Counted from the first letter of the stretch, positions 42,571-50,643 are shown. The stretch is 64,000 nucleotides of DNA from Mordavella massiliensis (GCF_016902415.1 NZ_JACJLV010000003.1:1-64000); one strand, 5' to 3'. Notes: generated by a model not told the origin, from the letters alone. Numbers and translations are program-made.

Positions 42571-43329
42571 CTATTTTCCCATACAAGCAAGGATTCCCCT
42601 GGCCGCTGCCTTGCAGAACTGCTCCTGGTAATCCTGGTCCATAAGAAGCGAAAGTTCTTCCGGACAGCTTAAGAACCCGCATTCCAGAATGATGGCCGGA
42701 ACCTCGGTATTACGAAGCAGATAATATTCCTCATTGGCTTTGGAATCCCGGACTCTTGTTTCCTCCGGCAGGCCTTCCCGGAACGCCTTCTCCATCAGGG
42801 CCGCCATCCGTTCTCCCGCTTCTGACCGGCTATAATAAAACACCTGCACGCCTCTGACGGACGGGTCCGGGTAGCTGTTCTGATGAATGCTGACTGCCAG
42901 ATCCGGGTATTCCTCATTGATCCTCTCAGTCCTTGCCTTCAGATCTGCAAGCTTGCGGCTGCCTGCTTCCGCCTGGTCCTGCCCCGGTCCCTCGTCCCCG
43001 GTACGGGTCAGGATCACCTCCACGCCTGCGTCTTCCAGTTCCTTTGCAAGCCTCCTGGTGATGACAAGATTTAAGTCTTTTTCCAGAACCCCTTCTTCAC
43101 TTACCTTACCAGGATCCGCTCCCCCGTGTCCGGCGTCCAGAACCACCCTGCCGGAACCTTTCGCCCCGGCGTCTGCCTTCCCGTCCGCTGTAGCCGTCAA
43201 AACCGTCTCCCCTTCCCCGGCGCCGGCCTCCTCCGACACAGAACGGATCTTCTCCGTCAGCCATCTGTTTGCCGTAAGCAGGGCCGTCAGAAAGAGACAA
43301 AGCGCAGCCAGTGTTATGATTTTCCGCAA
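42571..43329 (-). CDS. cwlD: N-acetylmuramoyl-L-alanine amidase CwlD
   Basis: 252 residues. A short N-terminal helix (IITLAALCLFLTALLTANRW), then an Amidase_3 domain: VVLDAGHGGADPGKVS (Zn His), EKDLNLVITRRLAKEL (Zn Glu), VSIHQNSYPDPSVRG (Zn His) and PAIILECGFLSCPEE (catalytic Glu). CwlD makes muramic-delta-lactam in the spore cortex. The start codon is TTG, with GGAGG 7 nt upstream inside the terminator hairpin that follows the GH18 gene. Confidence 0.9.
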   Translation of the reverse strand: MRKIITLAALCLFLTALLTANRWLTEKIRSVSEEAGAGEGETVLTATADGKADAGAKGSGRVVLDAGHGGADPGKVSEEGVLEKDLNLVITRRLAKELEDAGVEVILTRTGDEGPGQDQAEAGSRKLADLKARTERINEEYPDLAVSIHQNSYPDPSVRGVQVFYYSRSEAGERMAALMEKAFREGLPEETRVRDSKANEEYYLLRNTEVPAIILECGFLSCPEELSLLMDQDYQEQFCKAAARGILACMGK

Positions 43330-43376
43330 AAAAACACCTCCCGCAGTCTCTCTTTTTAATATATGACTGCGGGAGG
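43327..43376 (-). terminator. Terminator-like hairpin carrying the cwlD SD
   Basis: Perfect 12-bp stem CCTCCCGCAGTC / GACTGCGGGAGG (43365-43376 and 43337-43348), a 16-nt loop and a run of seven T, right after the GH18 gene. GGGAGG in the 3' arm is the SD for the TTG start of cwlD at 43329. Confidence 0.72.
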
Positions 43377-43386
43377 CGTTCTATAT

Positions 43387-45372
43387 TTAATTTACATATT
43401 TTTGGATCAGTGTCCAGATCTCCGGATCTTCCTGCCCCAGCGCCCATGCCGCTGTACCTGCAAGCTTATTATCTCTCATGAGCTGAAGCTTTGGCTCGAT
43501 GGATTGTTCGTCCTCCAGCCAGATCTCGTAGGTTACACCTTCCACTTCCCAGGTCGCATAGTTCTGTTTTGCCTCTTCATCCCAGGTCGTAGATACGCCG
43601 GCCTGCGCCACTGCATTTGCCGCCGCGGACATGCCCAGTGCTTCACTGGTCACGTTCATGGTATAATCCGCATTTTCCGTTCCTGCGGCTTCCGCGATCT
43701 CCGCCTCTGTCTTCGGCGTCTCTTCCCAGAGTCTTGTAAAGAACGGAATACCGCTGATCACCTTCTCGGCCGGCACTTCCTTCAGCGTAGCTTCAATACC
43801 GTCCTTTACAAATCCATAAGACGATACCGGGCCTGCCTCGGGCGAACCTGCGTAATGCTCGTCATAACCCATGATCACCACATAATCTGCCACGATTCCC
43901 TGCTCTTTCCGGTCATACTGCATGTTAATCGACATCGGAACATAGTTGTCTACAGACAACACCAGTCCGTTCTGCCGGCACCGGACAGAAAGTTCTCTGA
44001 TAAACTGGATAAAATGCTCTCCGCATTCATCTGAGATCCTCTCAAAATCGACATTGATACCGTCAATGCCTACACGAAGCGCTTCTGAGATCAGCTGTGT
44101 GATCAGCTTCTGCCGCTTCGAAGTGTGACTCAGTACCTCAAAAGATTCCTCATAAGAGTCTATTCCGCCGTCAAAATCTCTGACAGCCGCCCATACTTCT
44201 ATGTTGGACTGATGTGCATAATTCACGTAATCCGCAGACGCAATGGATGTAAGGTTCGCATCCGTGTCCGCCACATGGAACCAGGTGGGCGCAAGCGTAG
44301 TCAGTCCCTTGGTCTGCGCGATCACCTCCAGCACGCCGGCATTGGCATCGCTGTTGGTCACATTATGCCAGGCCATATTGATGGTATAATCCTTGGAGAT
44401 ACTGGTATATTCCGGTTCCTCGAACTCTCTGTCAAAGGCTTTTTTCTCCTCACCCTTAAGCGCGCTGTTCTTCACATAACCGATAAATCCGTCTTTTGTG
44501 CAGACTTTCTTCCAGTTCTCCTCTCTCTCTATGACCGTGACTTCATCACCCTTGCTGACCTCTGTTAAGACAGGGCTCTTGACTCCGCCCTGATAACGCA
44601 CCTGTGTATCCCGCTTCACCTGTGCGGTGTCGATCTCTCCCCGGTCGGTCGCGATCATCACCCGGCTTGGATCATCATACACTTCATATTCAATGTTGGT
44701 ATACTGCTGGATAAAATCAAGCGCGATATACGCAGTGCTTCCTTCGGTTCGTAAAATGACATAGTCTTCGCTCTGCCGTTCATTGGACACCGAGTAGTCC
44801 TTGCTTCCCACCTCCACGGATACCATATCCGTCGGAAGGGTATACAACAGAGTATTCTCGTTCGGATCCCAGTAAAACCTGCTGTTGATATAATCCCTGA
44901 CGGTTTCATACTGAATGTATGCCTTGCCGTCCGTGATCATGCCGCGGGGTTCCACCACCTGATCATCAACGGTGATCGCAAGCTGTCCTTCCTGTTCTAT
45001 CCCAAAATACGCATTCCTGTCATACGTTTCCTTGGAAGGGCTGTAGCGTTTCCACAAAAATGCACCGATAACTGCTGCAATCAACAAAATAATCAGCAGC
45101 GCGATCTTGATGCCCAGGTTCCGCTTCCTCCTGCGCTTAGACTGTGCCTTTCTCACAGGTCGTCTGGTTTCTGTCCTTCTATATTCAGCCTCTCTGGTCT
45201 CCGGCCTGACTGGTCTTGTACCCTTTTTTTGCGGCCTTTTGCTCTTCTGATCCCGGCCCGCCTGCGTCCGTCTTGCCGCGGTGCTTCTCTGCCTTATGCC
45301 GTCTTTGCCTGAAGCGGCAGAACTTCTCTTGCGGGGCCTGTCTGTGCGGCTGTTTTTTTCTTTCTCGTCCAT
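43387..45372 (-). CDS. GH18-family protein with SH3 domain (membrane-anchored)
   Basis: 661 residues. A basic N-terminal tail (~80 residues), one membrane helix (LGIKIALLIILLIAAVIGAF), a copper-amine-oxidase-like N-domain repeat (YVSVEVGSKDYSVSNE), an SH3 segment (SKGDEVTVIEREENWKKVCT ... GFIGYVKNSALKG) and a GH18 barrel. The catalytic DxxDxDxE is GIDGINVDFERI, residues ~436-443. Such proteins (YdhD/YaaH-like) act on cell walls or spore cortex and lack LysM here. It is followed downstream by cwlD. Confidence 0.88.
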   Translation of the reverse strand: MDEKEKNSRTDRPRKRSSAASGKDGIRQRSTAARRTQAGRDQKSKRPQKKGTRPVRPETREAEYRRTETRRPVRKAQSKRRRKRNLGIKIALLIILLIAAVIGAFLWKRYSPSKETYDRNAYFGIEQEGQLAITVDDQVVEPRGMITDGKAYIQYETVRDYINSRFYWDPNENTLLYTLPTDMVSVEVGSKDYSVSNERQSEDYVILRTEGSTAYIALDFIQQYTNIEYEVYDDPSRVMIATDRGEIDTAQVKRDTQVRYQGGVKSPVLTEVSKGDEVTVIEREENWKKVCTKDGFIGYVKNSALKGEEKKAFDREFEEPEYTSISKDYTINMAWHNVTNSDANAGVLEVIAQTKGLTTLAPTWFHVADTDANLTSIASADYVNYAHQSNIEVWAAVRDFDGGIDSYEESFEVLSHTSKRQKLITQLISEALRVGIDGINVDFERISDECGEHFIQFIRELSVRCRQNGLVLSVDNYVPMSINMQYDRKEQGIVADYVVIMGYDEHYAGSPEAGPVSSYGFVKDGIEATLKEVPAEKVISGIPFFTRLWEETPKTEAEIAEAAGTENADYTMNVTSEALGMSAAANAVAQAGVSTTWDEEAKQNYATWEVEGVTYEIWLEDEQSIEPKLQLMRDNKLAGTAAWALGQEDPEIWTLIQKYVN

Positions 45373-45484
45373 GCTGCACCTCCTACTCGACCTTATTATA
45401 GCAAAAGCTTTGTCCTACGTCATTAATTATTTCGACAATTTTGGACCATTCCTATGGTCTGCAGGGTGTTTGAGGTTCCGAAAA

Positions 45485-45700
45485 CTACGGTTCCACACGG
45501 TTGAACCAAAGCGCCTTGATATCGCCGTCTTCATTTAACACATAATCGCGCATATACCCTGTGTCCTCACACATTATATGTGCCTGTACGATCTGCATCG
45601 GACTGGCCGGGACCCCGTTGATCCCAAGGTCTACCTTCTGCTTCTCATACTCCGTCAACTCCCGGAACATGTCCCGGAGTTCTTCTTTTTCCGTACTCAT
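45485..45700 (-). CDS. Small hypothetical protein
   Basis: 71 residues, soluble, acidic: MSTEKEELRDMFRELTEYEK, QKVDLGINGVPASPMQIVQA, then HIMCEDTGYMRDYVLNEDGD and IKALWFNRVEP. No known family recognised. Independent of its neighbours by spacing (112 nt to the GH18 gene). The composition looks protein-like, so it is kept as a real gene. Confidence 0.55.
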   Translation of the reverse strand: MSTEKEELRDMFRELTEYEKQKVDLGINGVPASPMQIVQAHIMCEDTGYMRDYVLNEDGDIKALWFNRVEP

Positions 45701-46089
45701 GTCTCTTATCCATGCAAAAAATGATAACTACGGCCGTCTGACGCATATAATGATCCCGGACAGATGCTTTTGTGATACAGAATTTCTGCGAGAATCCTCC
45801 ATATAGTATTATATGCACGGCTAAAAATATACTAAGAAGACAGCCTTTTGCATAATTCCTTTCTCTTTGAAATAAAGTGTGAAAATTTGCCTGAATTGGC
45901 GTTACTCTGATTGATTGCTGATAGGTTTTTTGAAATTACATTGAGAAATGAATAAAAAAACTTAAGTAAAATTCTCCCTCCTTTGTTCTAAGAACGTAGC
46001 TATCAGGGAAAACTATCTTCTAGTATCGTTAATTATATCGGATGCATTCCCGGAACGCAAGACCATTTTTGATTTTATATATATTTTAT
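45701..46089. other. AT-rich intergenic region without a clear gene
   Basis: About 390 nt between the 71-residue gene (- strand) and the mecA promoter (+ strand). I saw no convincing frame with an SD, no tRNA and no long repeat. It should hold the promoter of the small gene. Confidence 0.5.
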
Positions 46090-46118
46090 TTAACATCTTT
46101 TATCTGCTGTGCTATACT
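46090..46118 (+). promoter_or_regulatory. Sigma-70 promoter of mecA
   Basis: TTAACA (46090-46095), 17-nt spacer, TATACT (46113-46118), 22 nt upstream of the mecA ATG. Confidence 0.6.
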
Positions 46119-46140
46119 AAACTAGAAGGAAGTGATGAAT

Positions 46141-46881
46141 ATGAAGATTGAGAAACTTAGCGACAATCAGATCCGCTGTACTCTCACGCGCGCAGATCTT
46201 GCTGCACGCCAGCTTCAGCTTAGCGAACTGGCCTATGGAACCGAAAAAGCAAAGTCACTTTTCCGCGATATGATGCAACAGGCAGCCTTTGAATTCGGAT
46301 TTGAGGCGGACGATATCCCGCTGATGATCGAAGCCATCCCGGCTTCTTCTGATTCCATCGTGCTGATTATTACTAAAGTCGAGGATCCTGAAGAACTCGA
46401 CACACGCTTTTCCAAATTTGCCCCAGCCTCAGGCGGGGACGCTGATTTCCAGAAGAATCAGCCCATCAAACTGGAAGGAGCGGATTCTCTCCTGGAACTG
46501 CTGGACAAAGTGAAGGAAAAAATGGCATCCAGGGAGAAGGAAAAAACATCGGACAACGAAAAGAAGGCTCCCGGAAAACCGGCCCTCCGGCTGTTTTCCT
46601 TTTCTACGCTGGACGGCGTACAAAAAGCAGCCGGCCTATTGAGTACCATGTACTCCGGTTCCAACACCCTTTACAAGGATGAAGGGGAAAATGTATACAT
46701 CCTGGCTCTGGCGCAGTCCGGGCACACGGATCTGGAATTCAACCGCATCTGCAACATGCTGTCTGAATACGGCTCTCTGGAAAAAACCTCCGGCGCTGTG
46801 CTGGCTTTCCTGGAAGAGCACTGCAAGACCATCATCCCGGCGGATGCGGTGCAGACACTAGCCTCTTTGCAGGCAAACTGA
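46141..46881 (+). CDS. mecA: Adaptor protein MecA
   Basis: 246 residues. MKIEKLSDNQIRCTLTRADL is the MecA N-terminal target-binding domain; the C-terminal ClpC-binding part (ALRLFSFSTLDGVQKAAGLL ... LFKDEGENVY-like YKDEGENVYILALAQSGH) follows a charged linker (EKMASREKEKTSDNEKK). MecA delivers substrates such as ComK to ClpCP. ATG 46141 matches the family start and has AAGGA 10 nt upstream; two start codons lie just before (46132, 46135). A bidirectional terminator follows. Confidence 0.9.
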   Translation: MKIEKLSDNQIRCTLTRADLAARQLQLSELAYGTEKAKSLFRDMMQQAAFEFGFEADDIPLMIEAIPASSDSIVLIITKVEDPEELDTRFSKFAPASGGDADFQKNQPIKLEGADSLLELLDKVKEKMASREKEKTSDNEKKAPGKPALRLFSFSTLDGVQKAAGLLSTMYSGSNTLYKDEGENVYILALAQSGHTDLEFNRICNMLSEYGSLEKTSGAVLAFLEEHCKTIIPADAVQTLASLQAN

Positions 46882-46927
46882 TCTTAAGGCCCTGCCGTCT
46901 GAAATGGCAGGCGCCGCTCTTACATGA

Positions 46928-46972
46928 CAAAAAATCCCGGCAGACGATCCGAAAAGATCCTGCCGGGATTTT
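46928..46972. terminator. Bidirectional intrinsic terminator
   Basis: Perfect 12-bp stem AAAATCCCGGCA (46931-46942) / TGCCGGGATTTT (46961-46972), with an inner GATC-GATC pairing. It lies between mecA (+) and the DUF1858 gene (-); the - strand ends in six T. Confidence 0.82.
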
Positions 46973-46994
46973 GCATGCTTATTTTTGATACTCT

Positions 46995-47222
46995 TTAAGC
47001 TTCCACGCCGTGAGCGGTCAGGGTCGCATTCAGCTTTGCGATCAGGAGATCCGGATCAATGCCGTGTCCCATCGCGCCCTGCTCAATGCTCTCCATCTGG
47101 GAATGGGGGCAGCCGATGCAGCCCATGCCGGCTTCCATCAGGACGTCCACGATCTGCGGGCATTTATCATAATACTTTACAAGCAGTTCGCCAAAAGTCA
47201 TATCTTTTGTTACCTGTGCCAT
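46995..47222 (-). CDS. DUF1858 domain protein
   Basis: 75 residues: MTFGELLVKYYDKCPQIVDV, LMEAGMGCIGCPHSQMESIE, QGAMGHGIDPDLLIAKLNAT. The GMGCIGCP motif and helical pattern define the DUF1858 (hybrid-cluster-protein-associated) family, probably binding a metal or sulfur species in anaerobes. Two ATG codons are adjacent (47225, 47222); the second has AAGGAGG at better distance (7 nt). Function unknown. Confidence 0.85.
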   Translation of the reverse strand: MAQVTKDMTFGELLVKYYDKCPQIVDVLMEAGMGCIGCPHSQMESIEQGAMGHGIDPDLLIAKLNATLTAHGVEA

Positions 47223-47225
47223 CAT

Positions 47226-47622
47226 GACACCTCCTTTTCATTTCAGTGGTTTTATTATAATCCGTTTTGTCCATTGTGTAAACATTTTATTCAAATTAAA
47301 CCATTAATTTGATTTCTCAAATGTCAATAATTATTTCGTTTTTTTTCGACAAAACTGCATTTTTATTATTTCTTCACAAAACGTCCGTTCTTTTATTTAC
47401 CCTGAATAATCCCCCGTTTTTCACCCAAATAATGTGGATAATGTGGATAATTTTTTTAAATCATTGATTTTTCCACCTTTTTTTGCCATTTTAATGTGGA
47501 TAACTTGGAAAACTCTCATTTCCAGTTTTTTACAATTTTTTACAGATTTGTACATATTGTACATTTCATTTCTTTTTCTGTTTTTCACGTGGATTTAACA
47601 AAAAGATGTTTTGTTCTTTTTC
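47226..47622. other. AT-rich intergenic region with DnaA boxes
   Basis: 397 nt without a gene, very AT-rich with many T-runs. It holds three perfect DnaA boxes (see the separate entry) and a TACATATTGTACA imperfect palindrome at 47551-47563. No reading frame of note. Confidence 0.6.
47433..47503 (-). promoter_or_regulatory. Cluster of three perfect DnaA boxes
   Basis: TTATCCACA (as TGTGGATAA on +) occurs at 47433-47441, 47442-47450 and 47495-47503. The first two abut head to tail. The region is strongly AT-rich. DnaA boxes away from oriC act as DnaA reservoirs or as regulatory sites in Firmicutes; no dnaA or dnaN is nearby. Confidence 0.6.
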
Positions 47623-48504
47623 TCAGATCAGTCTGCGCACAGTCAGAATGTTGGTGTAGGTGGCCGGAAGGATTCCGATCCCTCTGCGGCTGTTGATCGC
47701 GTTGACGATCTCGCCGTTACCCATATAAATGCCTACGTGGCCGTCATACAAAATGATGTCGCCGGCCACAGCCTGGTCGTAGCTGACCGGCGTGCCCACA
47801 TTTTCCATATCCCAGGTGGTTCTCGGAAGACTGATGCCAAAGTGGGCAAAGACGGACTGGACAAAGCCGGAGCAGTCGGCCCCTTCCGTCAGGCTGGTCC
47901 CGCCCCAGACATAAGGATTGCCGATGAACTGGCAGGCGTAATCCACGATAGCCTGTCCTGTGCCGGCTTTTGCAGCCGCCTCTTCCGCAGCTTTCTGCGC
48001 GGCTTCTTCCGCCTCTTTCTTAAGACGCGCCTCCTCTTCTGCCTTGGACTCCGCATAGACGAAGGCCTCCTCGCCCACCTCCCGGGCTTTTTCCTCTGCG
48101 TTCTTTCCTATTATAATATAGTCGGAATACACATAGCCTGTCACCTGGCCGGACTGGATCTTTGTCCACTCGCCCACCGGCCCCAGGATCCTGGCCGCAT
48201 TGCCGGGGTACAATTTCCCCAGCCACTCGCTTTCCGTTGTCGGCTCACTCCGGATGTACAGAAATGTCTGCACATCCGCGAAAGCCATATCTAAATACTC
48301 ACCCTTCTCTTCTGGTACAAGATAATCTTCTACTTGAATCTCTTTATCTGACAGATAACAGTCGCTTAATACTTCCCCGATCCCCGCCTGCGGCAGAACA
48401 TGTTCCTGGCCGGCCGCGTCCGAGGCCTGTACCGTATAAGGAAATGCAGCAACTGCACCTGTGATCGTAACTAAGAACAACCCTTTCCTAAGATTAGAAC
48501 CCAT
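47623..48504 (-). CDS. SH3 and NlpC/P60 domain cell-wall endopeptidase
   Basis: 293 residues, secreted (signal GLFLVTITGAVAAFPYTVQA). An SH3b-like domain (residues ~75-130, FLYIRSEPTTESEWLGKLYP ... GYVYSDYIIIG), an Ala/Glu-rich helical linker (EEEARLKKEAEEAAQKAAEE) and a C-terminal NlpC/P60 peptidase with Cys in GADCSGFVQSVFAHFG and His in ILYDGHVGIYMG. It cleaves stem-peptide bonds of peptidoglycan. Its promoter region holds TGTTAC repeats resembling WalR sites. Confidence 0.92.
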   Translation of the reverse strand: MGSNLRKGLFLVTITGAVAAFPYTVQASDAAGQEHVLPQAGIGEVLSDCYLSDKEIQVEDYLVPEEKGEYLDMAFADVQTFLYIRSEPTTESEWLGKLYPGNAARILGPVGEWTKIQSGQVTGYVYSDYIIIGKNAEEKAREVGEEAFVYAESKAEEEARLKKEAEEAAQKAAEEAAAKAGTGQAIVDYACQFIGNPYVWGGTSLTEGADCSGFVQSVFAHFGISLPRTTWDMENVGTPVSYDQAVAGDIILYDGHVGIYMGNGEIVNAINSRRGIGILPATYTNILTVRRLI

Positions 48505-48540
48505 AAACTCCCTCCTTTATGTTTTCTTATCTTTTGTAAA

Positions 48541-48566
48541 TGTTACAGAATTGTTACATATGTTAC
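48541..48566 (+). promoter_or_regulatory. WalR-like direct repeats at the P60 gene promoter
   Basis: TGTTAC-N5-TGTTAC (48541-48557) plus a third TGTTAC at 48561-48566. This fits the WalR (YycF) consensus TGTWAH-N5-TGTWAH of Firmicutes. They lie from about +1 to +26 of the - strand promoter below, so they would repress. A similar pair with 4-nt spacing occurs at 48674-48689. Confidence 0.5.
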
Positions 48567-48572
48567 GTTCTT

Positions 48573-48600
48573 ATTATATCATCCCGCATCCATATGTCAA
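48573..48600 (-). promoter_or_regulatory. Sigma-70 promoter of the NlpC/P60 gene
   Basis: On the - strand, TTGACA (48595-48600) and TATAAT (48573-48578) are both perfect, with a 16-nt spacer. Confidence 0.75.
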
Positions 48601-48705
48601 CTCGTTTTACAGGCATTTTCTCGTCATATTATGCGTCAGGCTACGTAAATCAATACATTTCTGCGTTCACAAATGTTACAAATTGTTATATTTCAGAAAA
48701 ATTTG

Positions 48706-48734
48706 TTGACAGATTTCGGTTCTTTTTTTATACT
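48706..48734 (+). promoter_or_regulatory. Sigma-70 promoter of perR
   Basis: TTGACA (48706-48711), 17-nt spacer, TATACT (48729-48734), 42 nt upstream of the perR start. Confidence 0.75.
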
Positions 48735-48736
48735 AA

Positions 48737-48751
48737 TTATAGTAATTATTA
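48737..48751 (+). promoter_or_regulatory. PerR/Fur-box-like operator for autoregulation
   Basis: TTATAGT-A-ATTATTA, 7-1-7 layout, differing in two bases from the PerR box TTATAATNATTATAA. It lies just downstream of the -10 of the perR promoter, where bound repressor would block initiation. Confidence 0.5.
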
Positions 48752-48775
48752 TTGTTATCGAAAGGAGGACGAAGG

Positions 48776-49189
48776 ATGGCATCATTAAAATACAGCCGGC
48801 AGCGGGAGTCCATTTTACAGTATCTGTCCGCCACCCATTCGCATCCCACTGCCGACATGGTATACATGCATGTGAAGGAAGAATTTCCCAATATCAGCCT
48901 TGGCACCGTTTACCGCAACCTCAATCTGCTGGCAGATATCGGGGAGATCATCAAGATTCCCACGCCGGACGGCGGCGACCGCTTTGACGGGCGCACAGAC
49001 TCCCACTATCATGTGATCTGCAGGGACTGCGGCAATGTTTTTGATCTGGAACTGGATGATTCCTTTGATCAGTTTATCGACAAAACCGCCGGAGAAAAGT
49101 TTGACGGCGTGATCGAGTCCCACAATATATTATTTTATGGGAAATGTGCAGACTGCTGTAGTAATCCGGAAGAAAAAAGTTTAAAATAG
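48776..49189 (+). CDS. perR: Fur-family repressor, probably PerR
   Basis: 137 residues. Winged helix with HPTADMVYMHVKEEFPNISL and GTVYRNLNLLADIGEIIKI; metal site DRFDGRTDSHYHVICRDCGN (Asp, two His) and structural zinc cysteines CRDC and CADCC. The HYHxxC order with Asp rather than Glu before it fits PerR, which senses peroxide by metal-catalysed histidine oxidation. ATG 48776 has AAAGGAGG upstream; earlier in-frame ATG lies before it. The next genes are two rubrerythrins, the classic PerR targets of anaerobes. Confidence 0.85.
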   Translation: MASLKYSRQRESILQYLSATHSHPTADMVYMHVKEEFPNISLGTVYRNLNLLADIGEIIKIPTPDGGDRFDGRTDSHYHVICRDCGNVFDLELDDSFDQFIDKTAGEKFDGVIESHNILFYGKCADCCSNPEEKSLK

Positions 49190-49192
49190 AGG

Positions 49193-49248
49193 TTGACAGA
49201 AGCATTTCATTGTGGTAACTTAATATTAGTAATTGTTACTAATATTAA
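49193..49248 (+). promoter_or_regulatory. Promoter and 13-bp inverted-repeat operator of the rubrerythrin gene
   Basis: TTGACA (49193-49198), 17-nt spacer and a weak -10 TAACTT (49216-49221). It is overlapped by a perfect inverted repeat TTAATATTAGTAA-TTG-TTACTAATATTAA written as arms 49220-49232 and 49236-49248. Its position over the start site suggests repression, most likely by the PerR-type protein encoded just upstream. Confidence 0.6.
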
Positions 49249-49281
49249 AATAAAGATTCAAGACAAAAAGGAGAGGTAAAA

Positions 49282-49824
49282 ATGAAGAAATTTGTATGTA
49301 CTGTATGTGGTTATGTTCATGAAGGAGAGGCTGCTCCGGCAGAATGTCCGGTCTGTCATGCACCGGCTGAGAAGTTCAAAGAGCAGACAGGTGAAAGAGA
49401 GTGGGCTGCAGAGCACGTTGTAGGCGTGGCTCAGGGCGTAAGCGAAGACATTCTTGCAGACCTGAGAGCAAACTTTGAAGGAGAGTGCTCCGAGGTCGGC
49501 ATGTACCTGGCTATGGCAAGAGTTGCTCACAGAGAAGGATATCCGGAGATCGGCCTGTACTGGGAGAAAGCTGCTTACGAAGAGGCTGAGCACGCTGCGA
49601 AATTCGCAGAGCTTCTGGGCGAGGTTGTAACCGACAGCACCAAGAAGAACCTGGAGATGCGTGTAGACGCTGAGAACGGCGCAACCGCTGGAAAATTTGA
49701 CCTTGCAAAACGCGCAAAGGCTGCAAATCTTGACGCGATCCACGACACCGTTCATGAGATGGCAAGAGACGAGGCCCGTCACGGAAAAGCATTTGAGGGT
49801 CTGTTAAAGAGATACTTTGGCTAA
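49282..49824 (+). CDS. Reverse rubrerythrin (NADH peroxidase type)
   Basis: 180 residues. N-terminal rubredoxin domain with [20 protein letters not shown] (two CxxC), then a four-helix diiron domain with the ligands in [20 protein letters not shown] and [19 protein letters not shown] ... [11 protein letters not shown]. The rubredoxin-first order is that of reverse rubrerythrins, which reduce H2O2 in Clostridia. SD GGAGAGG lies 6 nt before the ATG. Probably PerR-controlled. Confidence 0.93.
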   Translation: MKKFVCTVCGYVHEGEAAPAECPVCHAPAEKFKEQTGEREWAAEHVVGVAQGVSEDILADLRANFEGECSEVGMYLAMARVAHREGYPEIGLYWEKAAYEEAEHAAKFAELLGEVVTDSTKKNLEMRVDAENGATAGKFDLAKRAKAANLDAIHDTVHEMARDEARHGKAFEGLLKRYFG

Positions 49825-49999
49825 GCTACAAGCCCATGCACGAAGCGATATAGATACGACTCTGCAGGCTTGCTTGCAAGAGGCGTATTCTATGTAGCTT
49901 CGTATTCGGCGACAGCCGACAGCGAGGAAGCCGTATGGCTTTCGAGCTGGCAGGGCAGCTTCGTCGGCACGGCAGGCCAGCTTCGTCGGCACGACAGGC
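49823..49999. repeat. GC-rich structured repeat between the rubrerythrins
   Basis: AAGCTACA (49824 onward) pairs with TGTAGCTT about 70 nt later around a second imperfect stem. Then a 22-bp unit beginning CAGCTTCGTCGGCAC occurs twice in direct tandem (49956-49977, 49978-49999; one mismatch). The stretch is much more GC-rich than its flanks and has no frame with an SD. Confidence 0.55.
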
Positions 50000-50060
50000 C
50001 TGCCTGCCGGAGACGCACGCTATATAAAAGAATAAAATCAATCTTTATGGAGGTAATGAT

Positions 50061-50597
50061 ATGTCTAAATACGCTGGAACAAAAACAGAGCAGAACTTAA
50101 TGGAAGCTTTCGCCGGTGAATCTCAGGCGCGCAACAAGTATACCTACTATGCTTCTGCCGCAAAAAAAGCCGGATATGTACAGATGGCTAACATTTTTGA
50201 AGAAACTGCCAACCAGGAAAAAGAACATGCAAAAATGTGGTTTAAAGAGTTCCATGGCATCGGCGGTGTAGCTGAAAACCTGGAAGATGCCGCTGCAGGC
50301 GAGAACTTCGAGTGGACAGACATGTACAAACGCATGGCAGAAGAAGCAAGAGAAGAAGGCTTTGATGCACTGGCCGCAAAATTCGAAGGTGTAGCGCAGG
50401 TAGAGGCCGCTCACGAAAGACGCTACCGCAAACTGCTGGAGAGCTTCAATGCCGGCAAAACCTTCAAAGATGACGCTCCCCTTGGATGGAAATGCAACAA
50501 CTGCGGCTTCATTTACATGGGAAATGAAGCTCCGGAAGTATGTCCGGTTTGCGATCATCCGAGAGCACATTTTGAAAGAAAAGTGGAAAACTACTAG
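50061..50597 (+). CDS. rbr: Rubrerythrin
   Basis: 178 residues with the classical order: N-terminal diiron four-helix bundle ([57 protein letters not shown]) and a C-terminal rubredoxin domain ([24 protein letters not shown]). It reduces hydrogen peroxide to water. SD TGGAGG precedes the ATG by 9 nt. It differs in domain order from the protein encoded upstream, so the cell has both types. A terminator and a palindrome follow. Confidence 0.95.
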   Translation: MSKYAGTKTEQNLMEAFAGESQARNKYTYYASAAKKAGYVQMANIFEETANQEKEHAKMWFKEFHGIGGVAENLEDAAAGENFEWTDMYKRMAEEAREEGFDALAAKFEGVAQVEAAHERRYRKLLESFNAGKTFKDDAPLGWKCNNCGFIYMGNEAPEVCPVCDHPRAHFERKVENY

Positions 50598-50609
50598 AAT
50601 AAAGTGGAA

Positions 50610-50640
50610 AAACCTGTGGAAAACCCTCCACAGGTTTTTT
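50610..50640 (+). terminator. Terminator of the rubrerythrin gene
   Basis: Stem AAACCTGTGGA (50610-50620) / TCCACAGGTTT (50628-50638), 7-nt loop, T-run at the end. Confidence 0.85.
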
Positions 50641-50643
50641 CAT

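Noticed and set aside
47226-47622. Could be the chromosomal origin because of DnaA boxes and AT-rich sequence.
   Set aside because: No dnaA, dnaN, rpmH or parAB genes lie nearby and only three boxes are present; called a DnaA-box cluster instead.
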